A model generated the notes under the pieces. That model saw only the letters and a program-made list of their open reading frames with translations, made no database searches and was not told where the DNA came from. A program made the position numbers and the translations under genes. A DNA stretch of 64,000 nucleotides from Lentzea xinjiangensis (GTDB lineage: Bacteria; Actinomycetota; Actinomycetes; Mycobacteriales; Pseudonocardiaceae): NCBI RefSeq assembly GCF_900110955.1, contig NZ_FOFR01000008.1, forward strand, positions 62,001 to 126,000, in the 5' to 3' direction. Shown piece by piece: positions 8,112 through 16,425 of the stretch. The first letter of the stretch is position 1, and every line of letters begins with the position of its first letter.

Positions 8112-9373
8112 ACCCGTTCCTCCTTCCTGGCCAGGCGGTGCGCCGCGCGCAGGCCGGACCGCACCGCCGCCTCGCTGCACGGGCTCAGGTACACCCAGTC
8201 CCCCGCGTAGTCGACGGCCCCGCCCAGCCCCGCTTCGAACTCCGGGCGCAGCGCGAGCGCCCGCGGTGTCGCCTCGGGCAGCGCGTGCCGGAACCGCCGC
8301 ACGACCACCCTGCGGGTCGCCGCGCGGAGCCCAGGCACCAGGCGCTCGGCGGCGCCGGTCAGCCGCTCCGCCACTTCGGCGTCGGGTGCCGTCATCAGGT
8401 CCCCGGCGACCGACGGGTGCGCCATGACCGTGACCAGGCCGCGGTTCCGCGGTGCGCGGCCGGGGTGCTTGAGGTGGTCGAAGATGACCGTGGAGACCGT
8501 GCCGTTCTCGGCGGTCGGGACGACCACCGCGTAGTCACGACGGCCCAGCGGGCGGTCGAGCAGCAGGTGGGCCTTCACCACCGAGGAGAACGAGCACGCG
8601 TCGATGAACTCCGATCCGTGCTCCGGGAACACCTGGCGCGCCACCGGTGCGGGCACGGCCAGCACGACCGAGCGGGCGCTGATCTCCTCGCCTCCCACGA
8701 AGATCCGCGCGGAGGAACCGTCGTCGGCCACCCGGTCGACCGGAGCCGAGGTGGTGACGTCCACCCGTGCGGCGAGCGCGCGGGCGAGCGCGTCCATGCC
8801 GTCGCGGTAGGTCCGCCAGGTCGACGCCGGGCCGATCGAGGTGAGCAGCGCGAGGAACGGCGCGATGGCGGACCGTGCGGGGTCCCAGCCGAAGAACCCC
8901 GACACGACCGGCTGGCACAGGTAGTCGAGCAGGTCACCCCGGCACGCTTGCGCGATCGTGGCGTGCGTCGAGTCCTCCGGGCGTTCCAGGTCGAACCGCC
9001 CGCGCAGCAACCGCAGCAGCTCCAGCCTGGCCCGCACGGGCAGGCCGGCCCCGCTGAGCAGGCCGCGTGCGCTCGCGACGCCCGGCCGCGCCCGGCCGCG
9101 CCACATCGCGATGCCCCGCCCGATCCTGGGCACCGCGGCCTGATCGATGCCGAGCTCTCCCAGCAGTCTCCACGTCTCCGGGTAGCCGGCCGCGGGGATC
9201 TGCTCGGCGCCGGTGTCGATGAGGAAGCCGTCCTCGCGCACCGTCGTCATCCGGCCGCCCACGACGTCGGCCGCCTCGAAGACCCGCACCCGCCTGCCCG
9301 TCGCGCGCAACCGGAACGCGGTGGTCAGCCCGGCGACGCCGGCGCCGACGACGGCCACGTCGAGGTCGGTCAC
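8108..9373 (-). CDS. FAD-dependent oxidoreductase, protoporphyrinogen-oxidase/amine-oxidase fold
   Basis: A 421-residue flavoprotein. The FAD-binding Rossmann motif AVVGAGVAGLTTAFRLRATG lies at residues about 7-26, followed by VFEAADVVGGRMTT, the family's GG(R)xxT signature. A YRDGMDALARALA block near the middle and WVYLSPCSEAAVRSG near the end match the fold of protoporphyrinogen oxidases, amine oxidases and phytoene desaturases. It is not near haem genes, so a desaturation or amine/alcohol oxidation on the pathway intermediate is the likely role. Being coupled to the UbiA gene (4-base overlap) it may act on the prenylated product. Confidence 0.85.
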   Translation of the reverse strand: MTDLDVAVVGAGVAGLTTAFRLRATGRRVRVFEAADVVGGRMTTVREDGFLIDTGAEQIPAAGYPETWRLLGELGIDQAAVPRIGRGIAMWRGRARPGVASARGLLSGAGLPVRARLELLRLLRGRFDLERPEDSTHATIAQACRGDLLDYLCQPVVSGFFGWDPARSAIAPFLALLTSIGPASTWRTYRDGMDALARALAARVDVTTSAPVDRVADDGSSARIFVGGEEISARSVVLAVPAPVARQVFPEHGSEFIDACSFSSVVKAHLLLDRPLGRRDYAVVVPTAENGTVSTVIFDHLKHPGRAPRNRGLVTVMAHPSVAGDLMTAPDAEVAERLTGAAERLVPGLRAATRRVVVRRFRHALPEATPRALALRPEFEAGLGGAVDYAGDWVYLSPCSEAAVRSGLRAAHRLARKEERV

Positions 9374-10302
9374 GTCCAGACCACCAGGTTCACGACGACC
9401 AGCGCCAGCACGGTGATCCGGTGGATGCGGATGCCGAGCTTCCTGGCCCGCAGGATGTCGTGCCGGGCGAACCCGATCCACACCTGCCTGGCCCGCAGGG
9501 CGATCGTCGGCAGCAGAGCGAGCGGGAACCACCACGGACCGCCCAGCACGGGCACCGCCAGGACGAGCGCGAGCTCCGCCGCCGACACCGCGATGACGAA
9601 GACCATGTTGCCGCGCGGTGAGGTCAGCGCCGCGACCGTGGGCCTGCCGACCGACCGGTCCCCCACCACGTCGTTGGTGTTGGAGTACACGCCGAACAGC
9701 AGCGGTCCCAGCCCGAACAGCAGCGCCTGGGCCAGCACGAAGCCGTCGACCGCGCCGGTGGCGAGGCCGTACGGCGCCAGCACCAGCGCCCAGCCGAGCC
9801 CGGCGATGAAGAACTCCTGGAAACCGTGGTAGCTCAGCTTCACGCCCCACGAGTACTGCAACGAGAAGAAGTACGTGACGGCGATCAGCACGACCGTCCA
9901 CAACGGAGTGTGCGGCGCGATCGCGATGGCGGCGAGCCACAGCAGCGCGCCGACCACACCGGTCACCTGAGCGAACCGCAGCACCTGGTCCTCGGTCAGC
10001 GTGCCCGCCACCAGCGGCTTGCGGTACCGCCTGCGCGCCGGGTCGTCGGGCGAGTAGTTGGTGACGTCGCTGCCGTCGCGGTAGCCGGTGAGGTCGTCGA
10101 GCGCCACCATCGCGGCGATCACGAACACCTCGCCGAGCAGGAACACCCCGGTCGTGGTGAGCACGCCCGCGTCGAACCGCAGCGCGGGGACGAGCAACGT
10201 CCACACCACGACCACGCCGAGGTAGTAGTCGAGGATGTCCAGCTTCGCGAGCCGGAAGTAAGCGCTGCCACGGGTTCTCGTGGTCGCCGCCAACGCCGTC
10301 AT
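9370..10302 (-). CDS. UbiA-family integral membrane prenyltransferase
   Basis: A 310-residue, strongly hydrophobic protein with about eight to nine membrane segments. Both Asp-rich motifs of UbiA enzymes are present in order: LDDLTGYRDGSD (Asp69, 70, 76, 79) and NTNDVVGDRSVGRPT (Asp211, Asp215), which bind prenyl diphosphate through Mg2+. The first departs from the usual NDxxDxxxD, with LDD and an extended spacing. Known family members put isoprenoid chains on aromatic acids, quinone precursors, haem or phosphoribose. No prenyl diphosphate synthase is nearby, so the chain would come from general metabolism. ATG 10302 overlaps the stop of the preceding methyltransferase. Confidence 0.88.
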   Translation of the reverse strand: MTALAATTRTRGSAYFRLAKLDILDYYLGVVVVWTLLVPALRFDAGVLTTTGVFLLGEVFVIAAMVALDDLTGYRDGSDVTNYSPDDPARRRYRKPLVAGTLTEDQVLRFAQVTGVVGALLWLAAIAIAPHTPLWTVVLIAVTYFFSLQYSWGVKLSYHGFQEFFIAGLGWALVLAPYGLATGAVDGFVLAQALLFGLGPLLFGVYSNTNDVVGDRSVGRPTVAALTSPRGNMVFVIAVSAAELALVLAVPVLGGPWWFPLALLPTIALRARQVWIGFARHDILRARKLGIRIHRITVLALVVVNLVVWT

Positions 10303-10943
10303 CGCCGGTCCTCCAAGGCGATCAGCGCGGCGAAGGAGCGGTCGCCGCCGTAGGTCAGCTCCTGCCGTTCGACCAGCCGCGAACCCGGCAGCAGGGCGAG
10401 GTACTCGTCGAGGTCGCGCAGCCGGGAGTACCGGCCGACCGGGATGTCCGCGTGCTCGTACTCCACCAGCACCAGGTGCCGTGCCGCGCCCGCGATGGCG
10501 CGGCACGCCCTGGCGATCTCGTCGTCGTCCAGCACGTGCATCAGCACCCACACGCAGATCGCGACGTCGAACCTCTTGTCCCGCCACGGGAGACGCTGGA
10601 CCGCCGCCTGCCGGAACTCGACGCCCGGCAGGTGGGCGCAGGCCACGCGGGCCAGCTCCAGCATGCGCGGTGTCATGTCGATCGCGGTGACGGCGGCTGC
10701 CCGCGCGGCGATGGCCGGGGTGATCCTGCCCATGCCGCACCCGATCTCCAGCGCGGAACCGACCGGGCCGAGCGCACGCAGGTAGTGGGTGACGAGCTGG
10801 AGGGTGCGGATGGTCGTGCTCTCGACGAGCTCGACCGGTTGCGAGGCGCGCATGACGCGGGTCAGGCCGGGGCGGTCGGCCCGCCTGCGCCACTCGTCCG
10901 CGATCTCGTCCGGTGCGGGGACCTGCGTTGCCTGGACCTTCAT
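10299..10943 (-). CDS. SAM-dependent methyltransferase 2
   Basis: A 214-residue class I methyltransferase with motif I LEIGCGMGRITPAIAARA, followed by TAIDMTPRMLELAR and FDVAICVWVLMHVLDDDE. It is unrelated in detail to methyltransferase 1. ATG 10943 shares one base with the upstream aminotransferase stop (TGATG); a GTG one codon earlier is also possible. The substrate is unknown; an amino or hydroxyl group made by the adjacent aminotransferases is one option. Confidence 0.87.
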   Translation of the reverse strand: MKVQATQVPAPDEIADEWRRRADRPGLTRVMRASQPVELVESTTIRTLQLVTHYLRALGPVGSALEIGCGMGRITPAIAARAAAVTAIDMTPRMLELARVACAHLPGVEFRQAAVQRLPWRDKRFDVAICVWVLMHVLDDDEIARACRAIAGAARHLVLVEYEHADIPVGRYSRLRDLDEYLALLPGSRLVERQELTYGGDRSFAALIALEDRR

Positions 10944-12061
10944 CACGACTCCTTGGCGAATCGGCACACCGCGTCCGCGATGTGTTCCACCTGCGCATCG
11001 GTCAGATGTGGGTAGATCGGGATGGCCAGCGTGCGCCGCGCGGCCAGCTCGGCGGCCGGCCAGGCGCCGCCACGGGCGTACGGGGCGAACGCGCGTTGGC
11101 GCGGAAGTGCCGCCGGGTAGTAGACGTGCGAGCCGATGCCCTGTGCGGCAAGGTGATCGCGCAACGCGTTCCGGCGTTCGGCGAGCAACGAGTAGACGTA
11201 GTAGCACCGGCCGTCGCCGCCGGGCGGCGGCGCGAGCACGCCGCAGCCGGCCAGGTCGGCGAAGCGTTCGGTGTAGTACTCACCGATGCGCGCCCGGCGC
11301 TCGAGCCGGTGGGGGAACGTGGCGAACCGGTGCAGCTGGAACGCCGCCATGATCTCGTCGAACCGGCTGTTGTAGCCGATGCGGTGGTGCACGAACCGCG
11401 TCCTGCCGTCCTGGCCGTGGTTGCGCAGCATCCGCACCGCCGCGCCGAGCTCGGGGTCGGCCGTGACGACCATGCCGCCCTCCCCCGGCATGCCGAACGT
11501 TTTCACCTGCACGAACGAGTACACGCCGGCATCGCCCCACATGCCGGCGGACCTGCCGGCGAGCACGCCGCCCTGGGCGACGGCGGCGTCCTCGACCAGC
11601 CGGACGCCCGCGCTGTCGGCGATCGCGCGGATCGCGGGCATGTCGGCCATCACCGAGAACATGTGCGCGGGCATGATCACCTTGGTGCGCGGGGAGATCA
11701 GCCGCTCGACCTCGGCGGGGTCGGCGACCATCGTCCACGGGTCGACGTCGGCGAAGACCGGCACGGCCCCGAGCACCGCCGGGGCGGCGGCGAGCGGCGC
11801 GCAGCCGAACGCGGGCACGATCACCTCGTCGCCGGGCCCCACGTCCATGGCGCGCAGCACCAGCGACAGCGCCGCGGTGCCGCTGCCGCAGGCGATCGCC
11901 TCGGTGGCGCCCACCGCGGCGCGGACGACCTCCTCGAAGCGGGCGGTGTGCGCGCCGAGGATGAACTTCTGCTCCGGCGCCAGACCGATGCTCTCGACGA
12001 TGCCCAGCAGCACGTCCCGCTCGTCGTCGAAGAGGTCGGGCGGGAAGAAGGGCACGCTCAT
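10943..12061 (-). CDS. DegT/DnrJ/EryC1/StrS-type aminotransferase 1
   Basis: A 372-residue PLP-dependent sugar aminotransferase family member. The PLP lysine is in YSFVQVKTFGMPGEGGM (Lys187), the family's SFxxxKxxxxGEGG block. CGSGTAALSLVLRA near 59 and VEDAAVAQGG near 156 are the cofactor-binding and Asp motifs. Family members convert a keto group on a nucleotide-sugar, sugar phosphate or inosose to an amine with Glu or Gln as donor. The SFVQVKTFG variant differs from the common SFHPTKNxT, pointing to an unusual substrate. It overlaps both neighbours. Confidence 0.9.
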   Translation of the reverse strand: MSVPFFPPDLFDDERDVLLGIVESIGLAPEQKFILGAHTARFEEVVRAAVGATEAIACGSGTAALSLVLRAMDVGPGDEVIVPAFGCAPLAAAPAVLGAVPVFADVDPWTMVADPAEVERLISPRTKVIMPAHMFSVMADMPAIRAIADSAGVRLVEDAAVAQGGVLAGRSAGMWGDAGVYSFVQVKTFGMPGEGGMVVTADPELGAAVRMLRNHGQDGRTRFVHHRIGYNSRFDEIMAAFQLHRFATFPHRLERRARIGEYYTERFADLAGCGVLAPPPGGDGRCYYVYSLLAERRNALRDHLAAQGIGSHVYYPAALPRQRAFAPYARGGAWPAAELAARRTLAIPIYPHLTDAQVEHIADAVCRFAKES

Positions 12062-13203
12062 GACCGTCCTCGGTAGAAGTCGCGAATTGCGCCGCAGACC
12101 TTTTCGACGTCCGCCTCGGACAGGTCCGGATAAAGAGGGAGCGCGAGGGTGTGGCGGCACGCCGCTTCGGCATTCGGAAAATCACCGGAACGGTGTCCCA
12201 GGTAGCGAAAGCACGGCTGCAGGTGTAGGGGAACCGGGTAATAGACTTCGGTCTGCACACCGCGCGCCGACAGGTGCGCGGCCAGTTCGTCGCGCGCCTC
12301 GGCTTCGATCACGTAAACGTAGAACACGCCACCGGGACGGGCCTCGGGCAGTTTGCGCACGCCCGGCAGTCCCGTGAGCGATTCCGCGTACCGCGCGGCG
12401 AGCCGCGCCCGGCGGGCGATGTCGGCGTCGAGCCGGGTGAGCTTCGCGAGCAGCACCGCGGCCTGGATGTCGTCCATCTTGCTGTTGATGCCGGGCAGCC
12501 CGGTCTCCGTCGAGATGCCGGGGAAGTTGTCGATCGTGCGGCCGAACCTGCCGTGGTGGCGCAACGCGTCGACCACGCCGGCGATGCGCGGGTCGTCGGT
12601 GAGCACCGCCCCGGCGTCACCGATCGCGCCCAGCGTCTTCGTCGGGAAGAACGACAGCACGCCGCCCACGCCCAGCAGGCCCGCGTGCGTGCCACGATGC
12701 CGCATCCCGATCGCCTCCGCGCTGTCCTCGACCACCGCGAGGCCGAGCCCCCGGCTGACGTCGAGCAGCGCGTCCATGTCCGCGAGCTGCGAGAACAGGT
12801 GCACCGGCATCACGAACCGGGTGCGTTCGCCGGCGACGCGCGCCACGGAGGCGGGGTCGACGCCGTACCCGCCGGGCTCGATGTCGGCGAACACGGGACG
12901 ACCGCCCGCGAGCACGACCGACGACGCCGAGGCGACGAACGAGAACGCGGGAACGACGACCTCGTCGCCGGGCCGCAGACCGGCCGCCCGCAGCAGCAGG
13001 ACCAGTGCGTCCGTGCCGCTGTTCACCCCGATGACGAACCTGGCGCCGGTGTAGGCGGCGAGCGCGGACTCCAGCCGGGCGACCTTGTGGCCGTGTGAGT
13101 ATTTGCCATTCTCGATCACGTCGACAATGTGTCGCCGAGTCGTGGGCCACAGTTCTGCGAATGTGGCCGATTGTACGTGGAAAGGGACCGACAGCGTACC
13201 CAC
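12058..13203 (-). CDS. DegT/DnrJ/EryC1/StrS-type aminotransferase 2
   Basis: About 381 residues; first gene of the leftward operon. The PLP lysine motif LSFFPTKTLGAIGDAG (Lys189) is canonical, with NSGTDALVLLLRA near 61 and VVEDSAEAIG near 158. Two different aminotransferases suggest a diamino product or two separately aminated units. The start is uncertain: GTG 13203 is used, but the GGAGG sequence directly overlaps it, and a CTG at 13194 has better spacing. An in-frame TTG at 13278 has no ribosome site and would run into the promoter region. Confidence 0.88.
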   Translation of the reverse strand: MGTLSVPFHVQSATFAELWPTTRRHIVDVIENGKYSHGHKVARLESALAAYTGARFVIGVNSGTDALVLLLRAAGLRPGDEVVVPAFSFVASASSVVLAGGRPVFADIEPGGYGVDPASVARVAGERTRFVMPVHLFSQLADMDALLDVSRGLGLAVVEDSAEAIGMRHRGTHAGLLGVGGVLSFFPTKTLGAIGDAGAVLTDDPRIAGVVDALRHHGRFGRTIDNFPGISTETGLPGINSKMDDIQAAVLLAKLTRLDADIARRARLAARYAESLTGLPGVRKLPEARPGGVFYVYVIEAEARDELAAHLSARGVQTEVYYPVPLHLQPCFRYLGHRSGDFPNAEAACRHTLALPLYPDLSEADVEKVCGAIRDFYRGRS

Positions 13204-13294
13204 CTCCGTGGCGAATGACCGTTTCCGAGAGTAGGGCAGCCGATCCGGCCGGTGATCCGGTTCACTCTTCCTGGTCAAGAAGGAGTGGCGGCCG

Positions 13295-13325
13295 TTGACA
13301 CCTGCGGCTCGGCTGCCGCTAGCGT
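13295..13325 (+). promoter_or_regulatory. Promoter candidate for the rightward operon
   Basis: TTGACA at 13295-13300 and TAGCGT at 13320-13325 are 19 bases apart, about 40 bases before the GTG of the first rightward gene. The interval 13204-13365 is the divergent control region for both cluster operons. Confidence 0.55.
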
Positions 13326-13365
13326 CGAATCGGCCTGAATTCCTGCTCGAAGATGGGGCTCAACC

Positions 13366-14400
13366 GTGCAGTCACTCGTGGTGGGACTCGGCCGCGCCGG
13401 AGCGGGCCTGCACCTGCCGGTGCTCGCGAAAGCGCGGGCGCGCGACCCGCAGCTCTTCGGTGGGCAGGACGTCGTGGGGTGCGACCCGCGCCGGACGCCG
13501 CCGCAGCGGCCCGGCCTCGTCGCCACGACGAGCATCCGCGCGGCGGCGGGCGGGCTCGATCCCGCGAACACCGTGGTGCACGTCTGCACGCCGCCGACCG
13601 AGCGGCACGCGGTGATCACCGAGCTGGCCGAGCTCGGCTTCCGCAACATGGTCGTGGAGAAACCGCTCGCCTCCGACGCCGACGACCTCGCGCGGATCAT
13701 CCGGGTGCGGCGCAAGCACCGGCTGCACATCGAGGTCGTCGAACCGTGGCTCACCAGCACGCTCACCAGAAAGCTGATCGAGCTGACGCACTCCGGGCCG
13801 TTCGGCGCGCCGAAGTCGATCACCATCGTGCAGAACAAGCCGCGGTTCCGCCGTTCGTTCGCGGCGCCGGGTCATCCGACGGCGTTCGACGTCGAGCTGC
13901 CGCACGGCGTCGCGCTCGCGTTGCGGCTGGCCGGTGCCGCGCGGGTCACCCACGCGGCGGGAGCGGACCTGGAGGTGGACGGGCAGTGCTGCCCCCGGAT
14001 GGGCGGCGCGGACATCGGTCTGCGGCACAACTCCGGCGTGCGCACCGAGATCAGCTCCGACCTCACCAGCCCGGTGCGGGAGCGGCGGGTCACCATCGAC
14101 TTCGCCGGCGGCAGCGCGGTCGGGCACTTCGCGGTGAGCGATGACGACGACCACTCGCAGCTCACCCTGCTGGCGAACGGCCGCCGGGAGCACCTGGTGC
14201 TCCGCGACGACTCGCTGACCGAGTGGATGATCCAGGCGTACCGCAGGTTCCGGGCGGGTGGCGAGCAGACGCGCGGGTTCAACTTCGCCGCCGAGGTCGT
14301 CCAGCTCTTGTCGGTGGCCAAGAACATCTGCGCGGAGCCGGTGGTGCCCGCGGCTCGCACGGAGACCGGCCCCGTGGCGGTGGCGCACCATGCCGGCTGA
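13366..14400 (+). CDS. Gfo/Idh/MocA-family oxidoreductase 1
   Basis: A 344-residue NAD(P)-dependent oxidoreductase family member and first gene of the rightward operon. The N-terminal Rossmann motif is VVGLGRAGAGLHLPVL, and VVEKPLASDADDL is the family's EKP motif with the lysine involved in hydride transfer. The C-terminal domain (from about 120) is the alpha/beta substrate domain. Such enzymes oxidise a sugar or cyclitol hydroxyl to a ketone; in the kanosamine pathway of Bacillus a Gfo/Idh enzyme makes the ketone that a DegT-type aminotransferase then aminates, and the same logic may apply here. Start GTG 13366; the ribosome site is weak. Confidence 0.86.
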   Translation: MQSLVVGLGRAGAGLHLPVLAKARARDPQLFGGQDVVGCDPRRTPPQRPGLVATTSIRAAAGGLDPANTVVHVCTPPTERHAVITELAELGFRNMVVEKPLASDADDLARIIRVRRKHRLHIEVVEPWLTSTLTRKLIELTHSGPFGAPKSITIVQNKPRFRRSFAAPGHPTAFDVELPHGVALALRLAGAARVTHAAGADLEVDGQCCPRMGGADIGLRHNSGVRTEISSDLTSPVRERRVTIDFAGGSAVGHFAVSDDDDHSQLTLLANGRREHLVLRDDSLTEWMIQAYRRFRAGGEQTRGFNFAAEVVQLLSVAKNICAEPVVPAARTETGPVAVAHHAG

Positions 14401-15208
14401 CCCGGTGCTGGCGGGGATCACCGACGAGGCGGCGCACGACCTCGCCACCCAGGTCAGGGTGCTCACCGCGCTGGGCTGGCCCGCGATCGAGCTGCGCACG
14501 ATCGACCGGCTGGCCGTCGCCGACCTCACCGACGACCGGTTCGCCGCCGCGGCGGCGGCCTTGGCGGACAGCGGGCTCCGGGTGGTCTGCCTGGACTCGC
14601 GGATCGGCAACTGGGCCCGTCCGATCACCGCGGACTTCGAGCAGGACCTCGCCGAGCTCGACGTGCTCGCGCGGCGGGCCCGGTCGGTCGGCGCCCGGTA
14701 CCTCCGGATCATGTCGTACCCCAACGACGGCCTGAGCGGTGCCGAGTGGCGCGCCGGAGTGGTCACGCGGATCAGGGTGCTCGCCCGCAGGGCCGAAGCC
14801 GCCGGCGTGACGCTGCTGCACGAAAACTGCTCGGGCTGGGCGGGCGACAGCGCCGCGCGGATGCTCGAGCTGCTCGACGAGGTCGCGAGCCCGGCGCTGA
14901 AACTGCTGTTCGACACCGGCAACGGTGTCGTGCACGGGTATGACGGCTTCGACCTGCTGGGTGACATCGTCGGCCACGTCGAACACGTGCACGTCAAGGA
15001 CGCGGACGCGCACGGGTTCACGATCCCCGGCGAGGGCGCCGCACGAGTGGCGGACTGCGTGAAGGCGTTGCGGGCGAACGGCTACCGCGGTGCCTGGTCC
15101 CTGGAACCGCACCTCGCCCTGCGACCGCACGAGCCGGGTGAGCTCGCCGGCGACGCGGTGACGTCGTTCATCGCGGCGGGCCGGGCGATGGCGGAACTCC
15201 TCCGGTGA
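14390..15208 (+). CDS. Sugar phosphate isomerase/epimerase-like TIM barrel (xylose-isomerase-like)
   Basis: A 272-residue TIM barrel of the AP-endonuclease-2/xylose-isomerase-like fold. Metal-ligand positions are visible as LLHENCSGW (Glu), LLFDTGNGV (Asp), VEHVHVKDAD (His, Asp) and SLEPHL (Glu). Relatives include inosose isomerases/dehydratases and tagatose/psicose epimerases, so an isomerisation or dehydration of the ketone made by the flanking oxidoreductases is plausible. ATG 14390 overlaps the previous gene by 11 bases; the stop overlaps the M20 gene by four. Confidence 0.85.
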   Translation: MPADPVLAGITDEAAHDLATQVRVLTALGWPAIELRTIDRLAVADLTDDRFAAAAAALADSGLRVVCLDSRIGNWARPITADFEQDLAELDVLARRARSVGARYLRIMSYPNDGLSGAEWRAGVVTRIRVLARRAEAAGVTLLHENCSGWAGDSAARMLELLDEVASPALKLLFDTGNGVVHGYDGFDLLGDIVGHVEHVHVKDADAHGFTIPGEGAARVADCVKALRANGYRGAWSLEPHLALRPHEPGELAGDAVTSFIAAGRAMAELLR

Positions 15209-16425
15209 TCGGACCGGACCGAGACCTGCTGCTGCGCCTGCTCAGCCTGCCGACCGCGGGTCCGCTGGAGACGACGGCCGAAGTGCACCTGTGGGAGGCG
15301 ATGGACGTGTTCGCCTCGGCGGCGGCCGGCGTCGGCTTCCGCGTCGCGCACCTCGCCGCACCCGAACCCGCGGTGCTCCGCCGGCCGGACGTGCCGTCGG
15401 TCCTGCACGACGTGGGGCCGGAGTTCCTCGCCTGCCAGCCGAGCCTGGTGCTCCGGCTCGGTCCCTCTGAGCCGGCCGTGATGTTCAACGTGCACCTCGA
15501 CACCGTGGCGCCGTTCGAACCGGAGGGCTTCGACGGCACCAGGTTCCACGGACGCGGTGCGATCGACGCCAAGGGGCCCGCCGTGGCGGTGCTGGCCGGG
15601 ATCCGGGCCGCGGTCGCCGCGGACCCCGCGGTCGGCCGCGACACCGGAGTGCTGATCCAGGCCGTGTCCGGCGAGGAAGGGGGTGCCATGGGCACGTTCG
15701 GCACCCGGCCCCTGGTCGAGGCGGGGTTCCACGGCGGGCTCAACATCTTCTGCGAGCCGACCGGGCTGCGGTACCTGCCGCGCTGCACCGCGGCCATGAC
15801 GGCGAGCGTGCGGGTCGACGGCGACGACGCGATCGACGACGAGCCCCACCGGGGCCACAACGCCACGGTGCTGCTCGGGTTCCTCGCCCAGCACCTCGCG
15901 GCCGGGCTCGCGCCGCGCGGCCAGGTCTGCGTGGCCGGCCTGCACACCGGCCGGCTGCACAACCGCGTCTACGGCAGCGGCGAGCTGCTGGTCAACATGG
16001 CTTACGACGGCGCGGAGTCGGCACGGACCATGAGCGCCGCGATGGAGACCGGTCTGCGCACCGGCCTCGCCGAGTTCTCCGAACGCTTCCGCGACGTGCC
16101 CCTCTTCCACCGCACCGCCGCCGACGCCGCGGCGATCACGAGCCTGCGGTGGGCCAAGCGCGGCCTGCCCGCGCTGCCCGCTCAGGAGATCCCACTGCTG
16201 GACGCGATCGTGCCAGGGTGGCCCGCCGACCAACCGGCCTTCACCTGCGACGCGATCTGGCTGGCCGGGGTACCGGGCGCCCGGACGGCCGTGCTCGGGC
16301 CGGGTTCGCTCGGCGCCAACAACGCTCACGCCCGCGGCGAGTTCGCCGACGTCGCCGAGCTCGACCGGTTCAGCGGCATCGTGCGCGACATCGTCCTGCG
16401 GTTCACCAGGAATGGAGGAGCATGA
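15205..16425 (+). CDS. M20-family metallohydrolase (deacylase type)
   Basis: A 406-residue di-zinc hydrolase of the M20/ArgE/DapE family. Ligands and catalytic residues are visible: NVHLDTV (His97, Asp99), GRGAIDAKG (Asp121), SGEEGG (Glu157/158), FCEPTG and, near the C terminus, NNAHARGEF (His). The family removes N-acyl groups from amino acids or trims peptides. In a pathway with two aminotransferases it may unmask an amine protected earlier by an acyl group, though no N-acetyltransferase is seen in the cluster. GTG 15205 overlaps the preceding stop (GTGA). Confidence 0.87.
   Translation: MIGPDRDLLLRLLSLPTAGPLETTAEVHLWEAMDVFASAAAGVGFRVAHLAAPEPAVLRRPDVPSVLHDVGPEFLACQPSLVLRLGPSEPAVMFNVHLDTVAPFEPEGFDGTRFHGRGAIDAKGPAVAVLAGIRAAVAADPAVGRDTGVLIQAVSGEEGGAMGTFGTRPLVEAGFHGGLNIFCEPTGLRYLPRCTAAMTASVRVDGDDAIDDEPHRGHNATVLLGFLAQHLAAGLAPRGQVCVAGLHTGRLHNRVYGSGELLVNMAYDGAESARTMSAAMETGLRTGLAEFSERFRDVPLFHRTAADAAAITSLRWAKRGLPALPAQEIPLLDAIVPGWPADQPAFTCDAIWLAGVPGARTAVLGPGSLGANNAHARGEFADVAELDRFSGIVRDIVLRFTRNGGA

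Noticed and set aside
13204-13278. Longer start (TTG 13278) for aminotransferase 2
   Set aside because: It has no ribosome site, adds 25 residues without family similarity and would extend into the divergent promoter.
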